Origin: Lasioglossum baleicum
Lineage: Eukaryota > Arthropoda > Insecta > Hymenoptera > Halictidae
NCBI RefSeq assembly: GCF_051020765.1
Contig: NC_134929.1
Coordinates: 744,001-808,000, forward strand
DNA: 64,000 bases
Reading direction: 5' to 3'
This document shows, in pieces, positions 43,449 through 55,189 of the stretch. The position numbers and the translations under genes are program-made. Numbering within the stretch: the stretch's first letter is position 1; each line of letters starts with the position of its first letter. The notes beneath the pieces are model-generated. The model searched no databases. It saw only the letters and a list, made by a program, of their open reading frames with translations, and was not told where the DNA came from.

Positions 43449-44420
43449 TAGCCCAGTCAACGAAAAGTTGTAGAGGGAAATGAAAGGAACACAATTGTTT
43501 GGACTAGTTTGGAGGTAAACATACTAAAAGTCCCACTCCTAGGAGGTGAGCGGGGTGCAGGGGGACATTTGGAAGGTCCCCTTTTTCCGTTTTCCGCTTA
43601 TATCTCGGGAACTATGTGTCCTAGCGATAAGACAATTCTATATAGAATTAAAGCTGATAAAATGTGCCACAAGATTGATTCAATTCAGCTTTTCGCTATC
43701 TTGCATAGTTTTCGAGATATCCGCGCTCAAATTCCAGTAATTGTGAAAAAGAACTCTTGAAGCACAATTAGTGAACTTTGAGCGCGGATATCTCGGAAAC
43801 TATGCGTGTTCGGGATTCAAATTGAGGATTTATTAGTCGTTACGCCAACTGTCGATCGACGTTCGATATGTTTTGCTGCGATCTATATTTAGAGTCGAGT
43901 AGCGATCAACCGTTACCGTTTCGCTAGGCCACGGTGTGTTTATCGACACTCGTCACCGGTAAACATCCTCAATTTGAATCCCGAACCGTCGTCTTCGAGG
44001 ATCCTGCGATCGATTATGATCCAATCGCGTGCGACCCCGCCTGTCGCTCGAAGAACATTTAAAAGGGCGCTCTTCGGTCTTCGCGGTGAATCGTCTTTCG
44101 ACCACGACCATCGGTTTCTAAATCACTCTTGTACACAGTTCCGCTATTCCGATTCTCTCTGTCTTGCGTTCGCGATCTCTGGCAATTACATCATTCTAAA
44201 ATAAAGTTCATAGTTACTGGTGAATCAAGCCAGATTCATTAATAATCGCCTAATTCCTCGAGTAAAAACTCCTTCTCGTGTTCCTCACGCGCTCAAGTCT
44301 GAGCGGTTCCGGATCTCGGAGATTTCGATCGTCGATCGACACCGAACAATGCGAGATAGCGGAAAACTGAATGCAGTCAATCTTGTGGCACATTTTGTCT
44401 GCATTATATTGCATAATTTG
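43449..44420. mobile_element. TAGTCCAGTCAACG-family foldback split by an LTR
   Basis: Starts TAGCCCAGTCAACGAAAAGT. The centre has GAGCGCGGATATCTCGGAAA. After the LTR, GAGATAGCGGAAAACTGAAT continues the second arm until about 44400, where it breaks off. The rest of the right arm is missing. Confidence 0.75.
43807..44348. mobile_element. Solo LTR with ATGCG duplication
   Basis: TGTTCGGGATTC to CACCGAACA, 542 bp, with ATGCG on both sides (43802-43806 and 44349-44353). It interrupts the foldback block AACTATGCG/AGATAGCG, which is continuous in the copy at 20746. A 21-bp segment from the start (TTCGGGATTCAAATTGAGGA) recurs inverted at 43966-43986. Confidence 0.88.
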
Positions 44421-45564
44421 TATTGCATTAAATTATATTGTTTAGTTTTATAGTTATCCATTTTTAAATAAACATGTACTTTTATGCTGAAATATAAAAG
44501 GGGATACAGTGATATTAATTATTTTCAGTTTTATACGTTTTCTGTTCATATTATTTGATGTAATACATCAAGTAAGTTAATATACATATATCAATTATAT
44601 TTTATTTTTAGAACTTAATATGCAGTAAGGAGCATAACTGATTCCACACACTTTAAATCAGAATAATTTTTATATGAATGGACCAAACGATTTCAATTTC
44701 TCTGTAAGGCTAGAAGAATCAGTTTAGTAAATGACGTCCGATAAATAAGTTGAAAAAATGCATTTGGTCGAAATTGTGAAAAACAATACCAAACATTGAT
44801 TTTTACAACATTTTTAGCTGGCCCAATAACGAAAATTTAAAAAATGTGTTTTGTCAACTGGTATAAATTATATACGCTCTGAAAATTTCATTGAAATTGG
44901 TTAATTGGTTCCCGAATTATAAACGATCAAAAGTGGTAAAAATTGCAATTTTTAAAGATTTTCGGCCTTAACAAATTGTTCTCAATAATATAAACGTAAA
45001 CATTTTATCTATTTGCATTAAATCGCGAAAATATTAAATACATTATAGAATAAATAATGTATAAAACTGTTTTGAATCAATAAAAACGGTTAAACAAATT
45101 GTGAAATATATTAAGTTAAAAATCATTGAGAAGGAATTATTTTTGTATATATTCAGTTAAAATTTCATTGCAATATCTACAGTGGTTTAAGAGTTATTCA
45201 AAAATGTCGCGTGCTTCTTCAATCGAGGCCACTGTGCGGCGTCGGTTGCGTCCGTATCAAGTTACTGCAATTATGATATTATAAACAGAGATTGAGATCT
45301 ACGTGTCCACCATCATTGAAAATACACATTTGTATTGATCTTGATTGATATTGATCTGCATATGAGCGGAATTTACTACTGACTTATGATAGGTATTCAT
45401 CACCCCGTAGAAAAGCTAATTTTACCCTCTGTTTAACAGTTAGAGACATTTGAATTTATTAAACAGGCACACACAACACACTAAAAAGATTAAACAAAAC
45501 AGTCACACTAAAAGAAAAGAACTGATGTAATACACTAACAGAACTAAACCGAACAGTACAATAA
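44421..45564. other. Unassigned AT-rich DNA
   Basis: Words such as GGTAAAAATTGCAATTTTTA and TTTTCGGCCTT are shared with 48320-48360, suggesting a decayed copy of the Tc1-ended element at 48108. No gene seen. Confidence 0.45.
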
Positions 45565-46224
45565 CGCTGTCCAACAGCCAAAAAGTATTTTGATTCCCAC
45601 TATATGATTCTTATAGAGTTTTTCGCACTGATTCCAAATCTGTCCTTAATTTTTCTCCTAGACAGACGTACAGTTTTTGAGAAAATTGAGTTTTAAAATG
45701 AGCGTGGTAAAAAGGACATATTTTTCAACTTTGAACAAATATTGTGATGTTATTATAAAAGATATTGAATCGTTCTTTACAGCAAAAGATTCTGTAGACT
45801 TTCCCCAATACAGTGATATCCAATATTAATACATTATGATTGTTTAAACATGTTTAAACGGGATACGGCGCGGCGCGATGAACGCCTCTACTTGTGGTGA
45901 GCGCCACTGGCGGAATCTCATGTCGGGCGAAGATACATATTTTGCTTTCTGGTTCGAAAAAAACGTCGACCATGCAAACTTGAAACATGTTTAAACAATC
46001 ATAATGTATTAATATTGGATATCACTGTATTCGGGAAAGTCTACAGAATCTTTTGCTGTAAAGAACAATTCAATATCTTTTATAATAACATCACAATATT
46101 TGTTCAAAGTTGAAAAATATGTCTCTTTTTAAAACTCAATTTTCTCAAAAACTGTACGTCTAGGAGAAAAATTAAGGACAGATTTGGAATCAGTGCGAAA
46201 AACTCTATAAGAAATTGGACAGTG
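45565..46224. mobile_element. CACTGTCCAAC foldback, copy 3
   Basis: Left end CGCTGTCCAACAGCC, right end TTGGACAGTG, TAA outside both. Arms carry TATTAATACATTATGATTG and inverse. The loop retains the GAGCGCCACTGGCGGAA block of copy 2 in only one orientation, so one inner arm was deleted. Confidence 0.85.
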
Positions 46225-47555
46225 TAATTAAACAGAAATAATAATAATTAATAATAACTTTTTTCTGATACTTGGACTTCTTCGCTCACTGAATGCACGC
46301 CTCAATCTAATTTGTCGATCATGAAAGAACGAATGAAAAAAGCACGTGGAAAGTAAGTTCGAGCTTTGTTTACAATATCGAGTGTTATCGCAGTATGTAA
46401 TTTAGTACCAACGCATCCGACGCCACTCAGCAGCGGTTGTTAGCTGTCGGCCGTCGGTCGATGCAAAACTATCGATTTACCTTTAACCAACTCAGAATAA
46501 TATCATATAGCACCTCTTTGGATTTGTCTCAGTACCTGCTATTATTTTCTGAAGAAAACAATATAATATTCCATTTAAGAAAAGTGGATTGATCTTCAGA
46601 TCTCCTCCACTATTCCACCCACGAGAAAACAATTAATACTACGTGATGCAGCCCGTCATACCAAACAACTTTTGTAGGAACACTTTTTTGATAACGACAA
46701 CGCCTTCCGAGATATCCTGCTGTTCTCACTTAAACAGGACACCCTGTATATGTATTGAATTATGTACAATTTGAAAATTTCTCCATGTTTAAAATGAGAA
46801 ATTAAAATTTTTTTCAATGTTTCCATGTGTAATTTAATTATTTATTTTGTTTGGAAATCACTTTGTCGCTATTTTGTAAAGCTTTGACATATTTTCTAAG
46901 TGATACTTTATTATGCGGTCCCTCTCCACCGTATAAAAAGAATTTTCTTTAATATGTTGTGAAAAATTCTTTGTTACAGCTATTTATGTAGCTTGAGAAT
47001 ATTTTTTGTGCGGTTTTTTCTACGGTCCCTATCTACCGCACAAAAACAGGTTTGACTGTATTTGCTACTATTCCCCCGTAAGTGTTAAGACTCGGCGTCT
47101 GAATTTCGCCTGTGCTCAATTCTCGCAGATTCCGAAAAAATCGTGCACCACACGGTCATTATTATATGCAAGAGTCTAGATTTCTTTTCGGTCGATCAAT
47201 ATCTGATGGCGGGAAAAAACAACATTCATACAAAACATCCCCTGCGGAATACAGACCGCTTGACACCATTCAAATTGCAAATAAAAAACTTTATTACTGT
47301 GTCGAAATTAAAGAAAGTATTCTGGGAGTCACATTTAAGTGAGACACCCTATATAATGTGCAATCTTCAAGGTATTAAACTGCTGTTGAAGTTTTCGACG
47401 AGTTATCCAATCCGATCTGCAAGTGCAAACTATCAAGGCTGATTTATACTGTAGCGACAATTGAAAACAGCGTAGCAATAACGATTTGGAAGACCTTATA
47501 AATCGAAAGGGGGTGCTGTACTAACGACACAACCACAACCAGAAGCTACACGGAG
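46225..47555. other. Unassigned DNA with element ends
   Basis: Outward ends ACAGGACACCCTGTATA at 46733-46749 and GAGACACCCTATATA at 47341-47355 mark decayed CAGGGTG elements whose left ends are not found. Two 76-99-codon ORFs at 47112-47442 are unsupported. Confidence 0.45.
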
Positions 47556-47559
47556 CGGT

Positions 47560-47790
47560 ACTATTGGAAATATGAAACTGCAATGAAAATTTATTCCCCG
47601 TGCACCATATTTTCCAGATCTGACACCAACAGATTCCCGCTTTTTTCGGTCTCCACGAAACCGTTTAGATTGGAAAAACTTCAATAATTCCGAAGTCGTA
47701 AAAAGTGCAGTGCAATACATCATACGATTTCCGGATAGATAAATGATCTGTAAATAACGTTGGAAAATACTTAGTTCGAAGTAAACACAA
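47560..47790 (+). pseudogene. mariner transposase C-terminal relic
   Basis: One frame reads KFIPRAPYFPDLTPTDSRFF followed by RSPRNRLDWKNFNN, matching the PPYSPDLAPTDYHFFRSL...GKNFNN region around the third catalytic Asp of mariner transposases. The frame decays by 47740. The N-terminal half, other Asp residues and terminal repeats are not seen. Diverged from the intact mariner at 14387. Confidence 0.75.
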
Positions 47791-47850
47791 AATCATTTTA
47801 AATATCCAAACTACGAAATTAATTTTACAGAATGGGGTTTATGTAATAAC

Positions 47851-48052
47851 TAGACTGCGGATTTTATGCATTTATGACGAAAATGGGCACGTGCCATTTA
47901 AAGCAGTGGACGAATTACAAAGATTTAAGGACATCGATTTATTAATTTCAGCTTAATGAGATAATTAAAAGAAAAAAGAATTTTCTATTTGGCTCCTGTG
48001 TATTGCAATCAATGCAAACATTTTTTATTTTGCATAAAGATCCGCAGTCTAG
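47851..48052. mobile_element. 202-bp MITE (CTAGACTGCGGAT termini)
   Basis: CTAGACTGCGGATTTTATGC at the left, GCATAAAGATCCGCAGTCTAG at the right. TAATAA flanks both ends. Degraded relatives: an end at 18159-18178 and a pair at about 57128 and 57345. Confidence 0.8.
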
Positions 48053-49095
48053 TAATAACGTACTTTTTTATAAAAGCAATTTAATTAAACATTGGGCGAA
48101 AGTACAGTGACTCCCACTAATATTCGAACACTCTTAAAATGACGATAACGTTTTTGATATTGGACCATACGATTCGAACTTTCTCGAGAAGTTAGAATGA
48201 TTGAAAAAGATGAACAAATTTTTGAATAAAATTGCAAGTTGTCGGAATTTCAGAGAAAACACTAAAAGTTGTGTTTTGCAACAAATCGATCTCGATGTTG
48301 AAATGAGCTACGAACGTTTAAAGATGGTAAAAATTGCAGTTTTTCACAATTTTCGGCCTTCAACTGCAGTAATTCTAAGGATTCTTACATCTTTCAATGC
48401 CTGTCGTTTCTTCCCGCATCAACCGATTTCGATGAAACTTTCACAGTGCATATGATTCACACAGATCCACAAAACGTATTTTTTAAATCTTCAATATGGG
48501 CTCACATGAAAAAGTTATACAATGCAACTTTCAGTATTTTCCCTACAATTCAGATCAATTGCAATTTTTGAAAAAATATCTCCTCACATCGTATAGTAAA
48601 CTAATTGCGCTAGCTTCCCAAAAAAATCGTATGGTCAAATATTAAACTAGAGGGTTATTGTTGCTCACTCGCTTCGCTCGCTCGCGAGTAGGGTTGTTTT
48701 TGCTCGCTCGCTTTGCGAGCTCGCGGATAGGGTTAGTGGTACGCATGGCAAGTAGTACCTATAGCTATTAATGTTTTTTTTTTATTTGGTGTGTGACTCT
48801 CCAAGAGTCACACAAAGAACTTCCCGATTAGTTACTTGTAGTATATTATTATCATTATAAAGTGTACGTTTTAAGAAAATTATACGTTTTCAGGGAAATT
48901 CAATAGTTTTCTACTTATCAAAATGTTTGCTATATGGCGTCGCATTAAACCAACATCGTATGCTCGTTGCTCGCTTGGTTCCTTGTTATAGCATACTAAT
49001 GTTGCAAAATAAATTGTCTTAATTAGTTTTTCGCAAACGATACAACTCCTCATTATCCGGGTTTGCAGTATTGATCTTGGTTTTCTTCGATACTG

Positions 49096-49690
49096 TTAAT
49101 TTAAATTGTCCCAAAATATATAAACCGCGCTCAATTTTGAAACTCTGCTCAGTGCTACATACAACATTTGTAAAGTTCGCCTTTCTGATTTTTTAAAATC
49201 CAAACATACTTTCTCGTATGTTTGTCCCTGACTTTTATGAAACGTAATCGCTTCAGCAGGAACCACTGGAAATTGACTACGTGTGATTTGATATTTTTCC
49301 TCACTCGACATATTTACTTGATTCGATATTTTTATTATTGGTGTAAAATTTTGATTAATATTTGCATTTTTCATATAATCACGATAACGAGTTCTTACTT
49401 TCACTCCTACTCTGGCCAATTGAAAATCTAACCACAATATAGACGGAATTTTAGTATTTTCTTGAAAAGTAATAAATTTTAATATTCCGCATGTGTGTGC
49501 TCCATTAACCAATCCGTTTTCAACATCAATGTTATTAATAATTATCATATAGTTTATATTAATTTTCAATTTAATCTCAGTTAATAATTCGTTTTGAACT
49601 GATTGTTTTTTTAAAGATTGTAATATAAATCTTTTTTTGTACTTTCATCGATATTCTTTGAAAATGTATTCTCGGGAGTAGAGATGATTA
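49096..49690 (-). pseudogene. Helitron PIF1-like helicase, C-terminal part
   Basis: Contains NGLVNGAHTCGILKFI, then ITRSQFPVVPAEAITFHKSQ, GQTYEKVCLDF and LYVALSRVSKLSAVYIF, in the order of the last helicase motifs (V and VI) of PIF1-type enzymes. These unwind DNA during rolling-circle transposition. The open stretch is 157 codons to 49569; upstream similarity continues with stops. Walker A/B motifs and Rep are absent, so it is dead. Confidence 0.85.
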
Positions 49691-50027
49691 ACTCACTCTT
49701 GCATTGGGATAATTTTCGATTATATTATTGTAAGCATCATTGAGATTATTGGAAACATCATCGTAAGGTACAAAAAAAATTTTTTGTGTAATTACGTTTG
49801 TTTCTTCGGTGGAAACTTTCCGTTCTCTCGTATAAATTGCATTGTTGAATGAACTTCTTTAAAAAAAAACCTAAAAAAACTGAAAAACTACTTGACCAAA
49901 ATGGACCAAAATCTAATCAGCTCTAAGTTACAACGGGGCACATCTATTGCATCATTCATCATCCTGATCGCGTTGTTACTTTTTCTGAAAACGTTAACGA
50001 AAAATTTGATTACATAGAAACGGCCAT

Positions 50028-50033
<6 letters not shown>

Positions 50034-50059
<26 letters not shown>

Positions 50060-50060
50060 G
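50034..50060. repeat. CA dinucleotide microsatellite
   Basis: About 13 CA units within the Helitron-derived region. Confidence 0.9.
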
Positions 50061-50257
50061 AACATTTTGCTGAAAATAGTCTAAAATGACTGCAATGACC
50101 ATGAAACGTGAAGATCTGCTAAAAAATCGTTTTTCGATTTTCGGGGTCATTACAATAACTTCCCTATAATATCGGGAAGTTAAAAAGTTGTTGTTTTTTT
50201 AGATTGTCCGAATAGTAATGGGAATGCACTGTATGCGAATATGAATAAAATATGTTA

Positions 50258-50310
50258 TTAGTCCAGTCAACGAAAAGTTGTAGAGGAAAATGGAAGGAAC
50301 ACAACATCGA
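50258..50310. mobile_element. TAGTCCAGTCAACG-family end fragment
   Basis: TTAGTCCAGTCAACGAAAAG followed by GAAGGAACACAA, then unrelated sequence. A terminal fragment only. Confidence 0.7.
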
Positions 50311-50348
50311 CATCGATGCCGTTTCACGTGGTCATTCTATACAGTATT

Positions 50349-51336
50349 CAGAGATGGGCAAAATTTTTATTTGAATAAAAATTCCGGGTAATGAATAAAA
50401 GATACAAAATTTTTATTCTTTATTCGAAGGCTCGAATACAAAAGTATCTTGTATTCAAAAATTATTTGAATAATTTTGTATTCGCCGAGAATTTATTCGA
50501 AGCTTTGAATAAAATTTATATTCTTTATTTTTATTCTATTTTCGAAAATGAATAAATCCATGAATACTTTCGGCCAGCTCGAGGCTACAATGAACACGAC
50601 CGACGCCCGAGGGTCGAACCCTGAGGCCTGAGGCCTGAGCCCAGAACACAATACTAGTGCAATAAACACGGCCGAGCAATCCCCCGGGCAGCCAGGTAGC
50701 TCGGCATGAAACCGCTAAGGAGTGAATGCTGAACTTATTTATTTTCCGTGCTGCGCCCTTACGAAAGTCACACGAGCCAATTCGTGGCGTTCTGCCGATT
50801 ACGAAAAGCCTAAACTCGATAGAATTAGGACTGTTTCTAGTGGTTTTATTCATTAAAGTATCCTCGAAATTTTTATTCAAATAATTTTCTGCCCATCACC
50901 TGCGCTAGGGCAGGTTCACTTTCGTGAGGGCAGCACGGAAAATAAATAAGTTCAGTATTCACTCCTTAGCGGTTTCATGCCGAGCTACCTGGCTGCCCGG
51001 GGGATTGCTCGGCCGTGTTTATTGCACTAGTATTGTGTTCTGGGCTCAGGCCTCAGGCCTCAGGGTTCGACCCTCGGGCGTCGGTCGTGTTCATTGTAGC
51101 CTCGAGCTGGCCGAAAGTATTCATGGATTTATTCATTTTCGAAAATAGAATAAAAATAAAGAATATAAATTTTATTCAAAGCTTCGAATAAATTCTCGGC
51201 GAATACAAAATTATTCAAATAATATTTGAATACAAGATACTTTTGTATTCGAGCCTTCGAATATAGAATAATAGTTATTTATCTTTTATTCAAAAATTAT
51301 TTGAATAATTTTGTATTTGAATACTGCCCATCTCTG
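50349..51336. mobile_element. 988-bp hAT-like palindrome
   Basis: Ends CAGAGATGGGCA and GCCCATCTCTG, a hAT-type terminus, with CAGTAT near both outer flanks. Arms of about 430 bp are nearly identical inverse copies: the AAATTTTTATTC-like words and a GC-richer block with CCTGAGGCCTGAGGCCTGAG occur in both. Mirrored ORFs (50536-50880 minus and 50924-51148 plus) encode the same 70-odd residues because of the palindrome. No known domain in them. Confidence 0.85.
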
Positions 51337-51444
51337 CAGTATACCATAGTGTTCGACTGACAATGAGAAGTAAAATAAAATTTCGAATTATACTACTTAC
51401 GTTATTTGTTAACTGTACTCTTTATTATTAACGTATATTAATGT

Positions 51445-51560
51445 TTTCGGCGCACTAGTTCGATCTGATGCTACTACTTAAGCAATTTTGCAAATTACCA
51501 CAACATTTTCAACGTTTCGGTCACTATTTAGACCATTTTCAAGAAAAATTTTCATATAAT
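51445..51560 (-). repeat. Penelope terminal repeat, hammerhead-like
   Basis: On the minus strand CTTGAAAAT, then GGTC...GACC (a possible stem II at 51519-51534), then GAAAC, reminiscent of the hammerhead motif reported in Penelope terminal repeats. The CUGANGA core box is not intact, so this copy is likely inactive. Confidence 0.45.
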
Positions 51561-51961
51561 TGCGTCTGTAAAAATTATTAAATTAATATATAATGTGTAA
51601 TTTATGTTGCGTTCCGCACAAAAAACCAAATGTTCTAAGAAAATACAAACCTACTTGCTAAGTGAAAAAATTATTTTAAACAGTTTACAGCTTTATAACA
51701 CATGTGGTTCCATGCCTGTGATATACGAACTAAGGCAAACGTTAGAATTTGAAGAGGCAATGAATCAGAAAACATCGATCGACCCATTGGCCAATCAATA
51801 TTTGCCGGTAAATATGAACCGTGAAAAATCCAAGCAACAAGTTTCCACTGTTTGTATACCATAGGAAGTTGTGGTAATTTATTAATTGACATTCAATCTA
51901 CTTTTGATGTATTTTAAACCTTTAACAGATTTTATTTGTTAGAAAAATTCATTATAAAACA

Positions 51962-52300
51962 TTACTGGTTCAGTAATGCTGAGTAGTATTCATGCATCTT
52001 ACAATTAGATGTTTCATATCTAAGATTTACGCTATGATGTTTAATCATGTGAATTGTTTCTAATAAAATCCTTTGAAACAAATTGGCTTCTTTTTCTACT
52101 ATTTTTGCATTTTCGAAATCAAAAGCATGGTCAAACTCTATTGAATGCTTCGTCAATGCAATGTGTTGTGCTGGAGGTAAAAATATGTTATGTCTATGTT
52201 CTCTGATCCGAGTCTCCAAAAGTCTAGACGTTTGTCCTATGTATAGTTGGCTAAAACCCTTACAAGGTATTGAATAAACTAAATTGCCGTTTGTTACCAA
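51962..52300 (-). pseudogene. GIY-YIG endonuclease domain of Penelope
   Basis: 112 open codons. LVYSIPCKGFSQLYIGQTSR carries the GIY-YIG-type strand pair and the catalytic Arg in SRLLETRIREHR. The domain nicks target DNA for priming. It is detached from RT by non-homologous sequence and lacks an upstream continuation, so it is not functional as it stands. Confidence 0.88.
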
Positions 52301-52678
52301 TGGTACTTTATCTTTGATCGCGGGGAAAAATTCCTTTCAATAATGTGGTATTTTGAAAATTGTGTGAATTCCTACTTTTCTGAATATTCTCTTAATATCT
52401 ATTGTTAATGCAATAGTTACAATAGTCGCAGAGTTGAATGAAGAGCGAACCCGATATAAAGTTACGGTTATGAGAGACACGCTAGCGCTCAGCAACAGAT
52501 CAGGTTGCGTACTACTCTAGACGGCGATGACGCGATCGCGGAACCACGCAATGTCCTTTTGACTCGCGTAGTACACATTACAGTACGTTTACAATTACCG
52601 GAGAGCGAAATATAAATTGATTATTTCAACAATATCGTTAGAAATATTTTGAACGTAAGGAATAACGACGGTATTTTT

Positions 52679-53434
52679 CTAATTTATTGGTCCTGTCCTC
52701 AAAAATCTTTTTTCTTTTTGTTTTTTAATGAACCATGGGTGGTAAATCTCTAAAACCCGTTCCTTGATAATCTTGGATGTGAGCAAGGCAGGGTAACCAT
52801 TACATTTCAAAACATCTCTAATCAATAACAAATTGTCTGATCTAAATTCTGAATTCCCTGAATAGTGGGACTGCACGATCAATCAGACCTTTGATTAAAC
52901 CCACTTTGTGTTGTATAGGGTGGAAGGAGGAAAAGTTAACGTATCTACCTGACCAATTAGATTTATGAAACCAATTGGTCTTAAATTTGTTTCCTGCTTT
53001 AATTACACTAATGTCAAGAAAATTCAACTTTGAATAACTTCAATTTCATGAGTAAAATGAAGTCTTTCACGAAAGCTATTGAAGCTGTCCAATACAATTT
53101 GTAATTGTTCAGGTTTTATACACGTGATAATATCATCAACGTACCTTTTGTAGAAAATTAACTCAAAAGGTAATTTAGAAATCGAAACTTTCTCTAACTC
53201 TTCCATCACCAAATTTGCAATCACGGGGGAAATAGGAGACCCCATAGCTGTTCCAAATACCTGTTTGTAAAAAGTGCCATTAAAACTGAAAACATTGGCC
53301 TCAAGTATAAATTTGACTGCCAAAAGAAACTCATTACGTTGAATAGTGGTATGTTCACTTATTTCATTCCAATGGTTTTCAAGAACCTGCAAAGCTTTCA
53401 GAGTTTTCAGATCGAACCAGTGCGCCGAACACAA
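52679..53434 (-). pseudogene. Penelope reverse transcriptase fragment
   Basis: Reads from a fused terminal repeat into GTAMGSPISPVIANLVMEEL and YKRYVDDIITCI (the catalytic YVDD box, about 53130). A frame change near 53025 follows, then LDISVIK and RAVPLFREFRSDN with a further shift. N-terminal RT motifs are missing. The RT would copy element RNA primed at nicked DNA. Confidence 0.88.
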
Positions 53435-53449
53435 TATACGTTATTAACA

Positions 53450-54689
53450 AATTGTCGATCGAGATGAAGGAAAGAGTTACTCTTTATTATACTATAATAA
53501 TATTAAAATTACACTGTATGAAATTGTATGTATTGTTGAGTATTCATTCAAAAAATATATGTACATATACAATATAATTAAGCATTCTTTTTAAAGACAT
53601 TTTGACTGGTTTCGGTAAAAATAGTATATTTTAATTGCCGGTAAATCTAGTGTTAACCTACCGCATCTGATATTTTTGATATTTCCGTCTGGAGTTTTTG
53701 GAAATCATTTCCTTGGTAGTGGCGAAACGGATCACTGATTTATGGCGTTGTCCCAAATTGTGCAACGCTCACTGACCCCGTGACTTCATTTTTTCACGCA
53801 AGCTTTGCAGGACGATGTTCAAAGATCCCTCTTCCAAGCATATTGATCTATAAATCAGTGTCGTCTTCCCGCTACGTGTGGGACTACGGTGTCAATTTCC
53901 ATTGAGAAGGGTTCGGCTAGCCTGTTATTTTTCAGCCGTACCAAAGAGTTTGAAAACAATTCTGAAACCAAGTACATCAGTGGATAAAAAAATGTATAAT
54001 ATAATAATAATAATAATTCTCATATAAAAGAATATTATTTCACATTTTCAACTTATTTTTTTAGATAAAATTGCGCCGTTTCTGAGTGTATCTCTTATGG
54101 ACCACATTGTATAATTTCATAGATGGAAATAAACTGTCGAGTTTAAAATCATATTCCGTTCGAGTAAAGATCTCTGGAAAGATTCCTATGAAATTTTTAT
54201 GGATAGTTACCTACATTTTGAAACTTCTTTAAAACGTGTTCTGACGGGATAAGTAAATATTTCCTAATCTGACTAATAAAAGTTCCATGAAAATTAAAAC
54301 ATTTTTCGAACTTATAATAATTGAGGCACAGATATAACAGTTTATTTTAAAACATTTATTACAAAGATTTCCATGAGAGAAATATTAGTAATTTGTCACA
54401 ATCATCGGAAACTTGTTTATTATTGATGAGCAAAGAACCTATTCCTGTGATAGGAAAATTATTGTTGTCACATACTAATAAATTTTTAAATCCTCATTAC
54501 GTCACTTTTCTGGCTTATTTTGAATGGACCTGGGAAAATGACTATCGTTTTTCTTAGGATATGAAGCCGTATACCATTCATCTGCAGGGTTAAATATTTG
54601 TATTTAAATACAAATACAATTTTTGCCCAACTCCGCTTGAAATACATTCAATATGTTTTTCGATCGTAATTTTGATAATACATGTGTGA
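53450..54689. other. Unassigned AT-rich DNA
   Basis: No coding sequence or repeat recognised. An eroded hAT-like end TTGCCCAACTCCG lies at about 54624. Confidence 0.45.
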
Positions 54690-54800
54690 TGGTATCGGCG
54701 CACAGGTTCGATCAGTGATATAAACACAAGCAATTTTGCAAATTAATTCAAAAACTCAACGTTTCGATCCTGATGTGGATCATTCTCAAGAGTAAATTTT
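54690..54800 (-). repeat. Penelope terminal repeat, upstream copy
   Basis: Shares GGCGCACAGGTTCGATC, AAGCAATTTTGCAAATTA and CAACGTTTCG with 51445-51560. On the minus strand GATCC...GGATC precedes GAAACG, again a stem II-like arrangement. Confidence 0.55.
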
Positions 54801-54879
54801 GCGTTTGCTATATCAGAAGAAATACAATTGGAAATTATTAAAAGCGACCTGATTCCATGCCGGAAGACACTAAACTGAA

Positions 54880-55189
54880 AACTGAGCTTGAAAGGTATGA
54901 TTCTTGAACTTTTTCCTTTGCGGAAATGTTCTCCGCGTATTTGTCAAGCAGTTATTAACGAAAAACGCATACCAGTCAGAGCGCGGCTCGGCCACAGGTC
55001 TCACTGAGCGTAGCGTTGGAATTGGACGAGCCAGAATCAGCCTGCTATAGCCGCGCTTTGATTGGTCCATGTTTTTCGTTAATAACTCCTTAACAAAGCC
55101 ACGGAGAACATTTTCGCAAAGTAAAAAGTTGCTTCAAGTGAGCTTAGGAATCACCCCTTTCAAGGAAGTCCAACATTTAGGGACACCCT
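54880..55189. mobile_element. CAGGGTGTCCC foldback, left end eroded
   Basis: Right end TTTAGGGACACCCTG before TA at 55190. Arms match from TTTTTCCTTTGCGGAAATGT through AACGAAAAACGC. The centre is GC-richer. The right arm carries GATTGGTCCATGTTTTTCG, the left a mutated version. Confidence 0.75.

Larger units (their letters stand above)
48647..50190 (-). mobile_element. Helitron, 3' part and helicase remnant
   Basis: On the minus strand the element ends ...AACAATAACCCTCTAG followed by T, the CTRR|T end of Helitrons. About 20 nt before it lies the GC-rich hairpin ACTCGC...GCGAGT. Helicase-like coding sequence precedes it in the correct order. The 5' end (expected TC after A) is not identified; the upstream limit given is approximate. 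Rep and most of the helicase are missing. Confidence 0.7.
48108..50232. mobile_element. Tc1/mariner-ended element carrying a Helitron
   Basis: Left end ACAGTGACTCCCACTAATAT, right end ATAGTAATGGGAATGCACTGTA, inverse with a few mismatches. The interior from 48647 to near 50190 is a later Helitron insertion. No transposase of its own remains. Confidence 0.6.
51440..54800 (-). mobile_element. Penelope-like element, decayed
   Basis: A minus-strand RT fragment (53434 to 52679), then GIY-YIG endonuclease (52300 to 51962), is the gene order of Penelope-like elements. Related terminal repeats (GGCGCACNNGTTCGATC...CAACGTTTCG) occur at about 51450-51555, 53424-53445 (short, fused to RT) and 54690-54800. 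A 350-bp stretch with no homology (52330-52678) separates the two domains. Confidence 0.8.

Noticed and set aside
47112..47442. Possible small host genes
   Set aside because: Two overlapping frames run across a decayed CAGGGTG-type end (GACACCCTATATA) and have no motif.
50536..51148. Pair of similar genes in opposite orientation
   Set aside because: They are the same arm of one palindrome read from each side; no domain and no codon signal.
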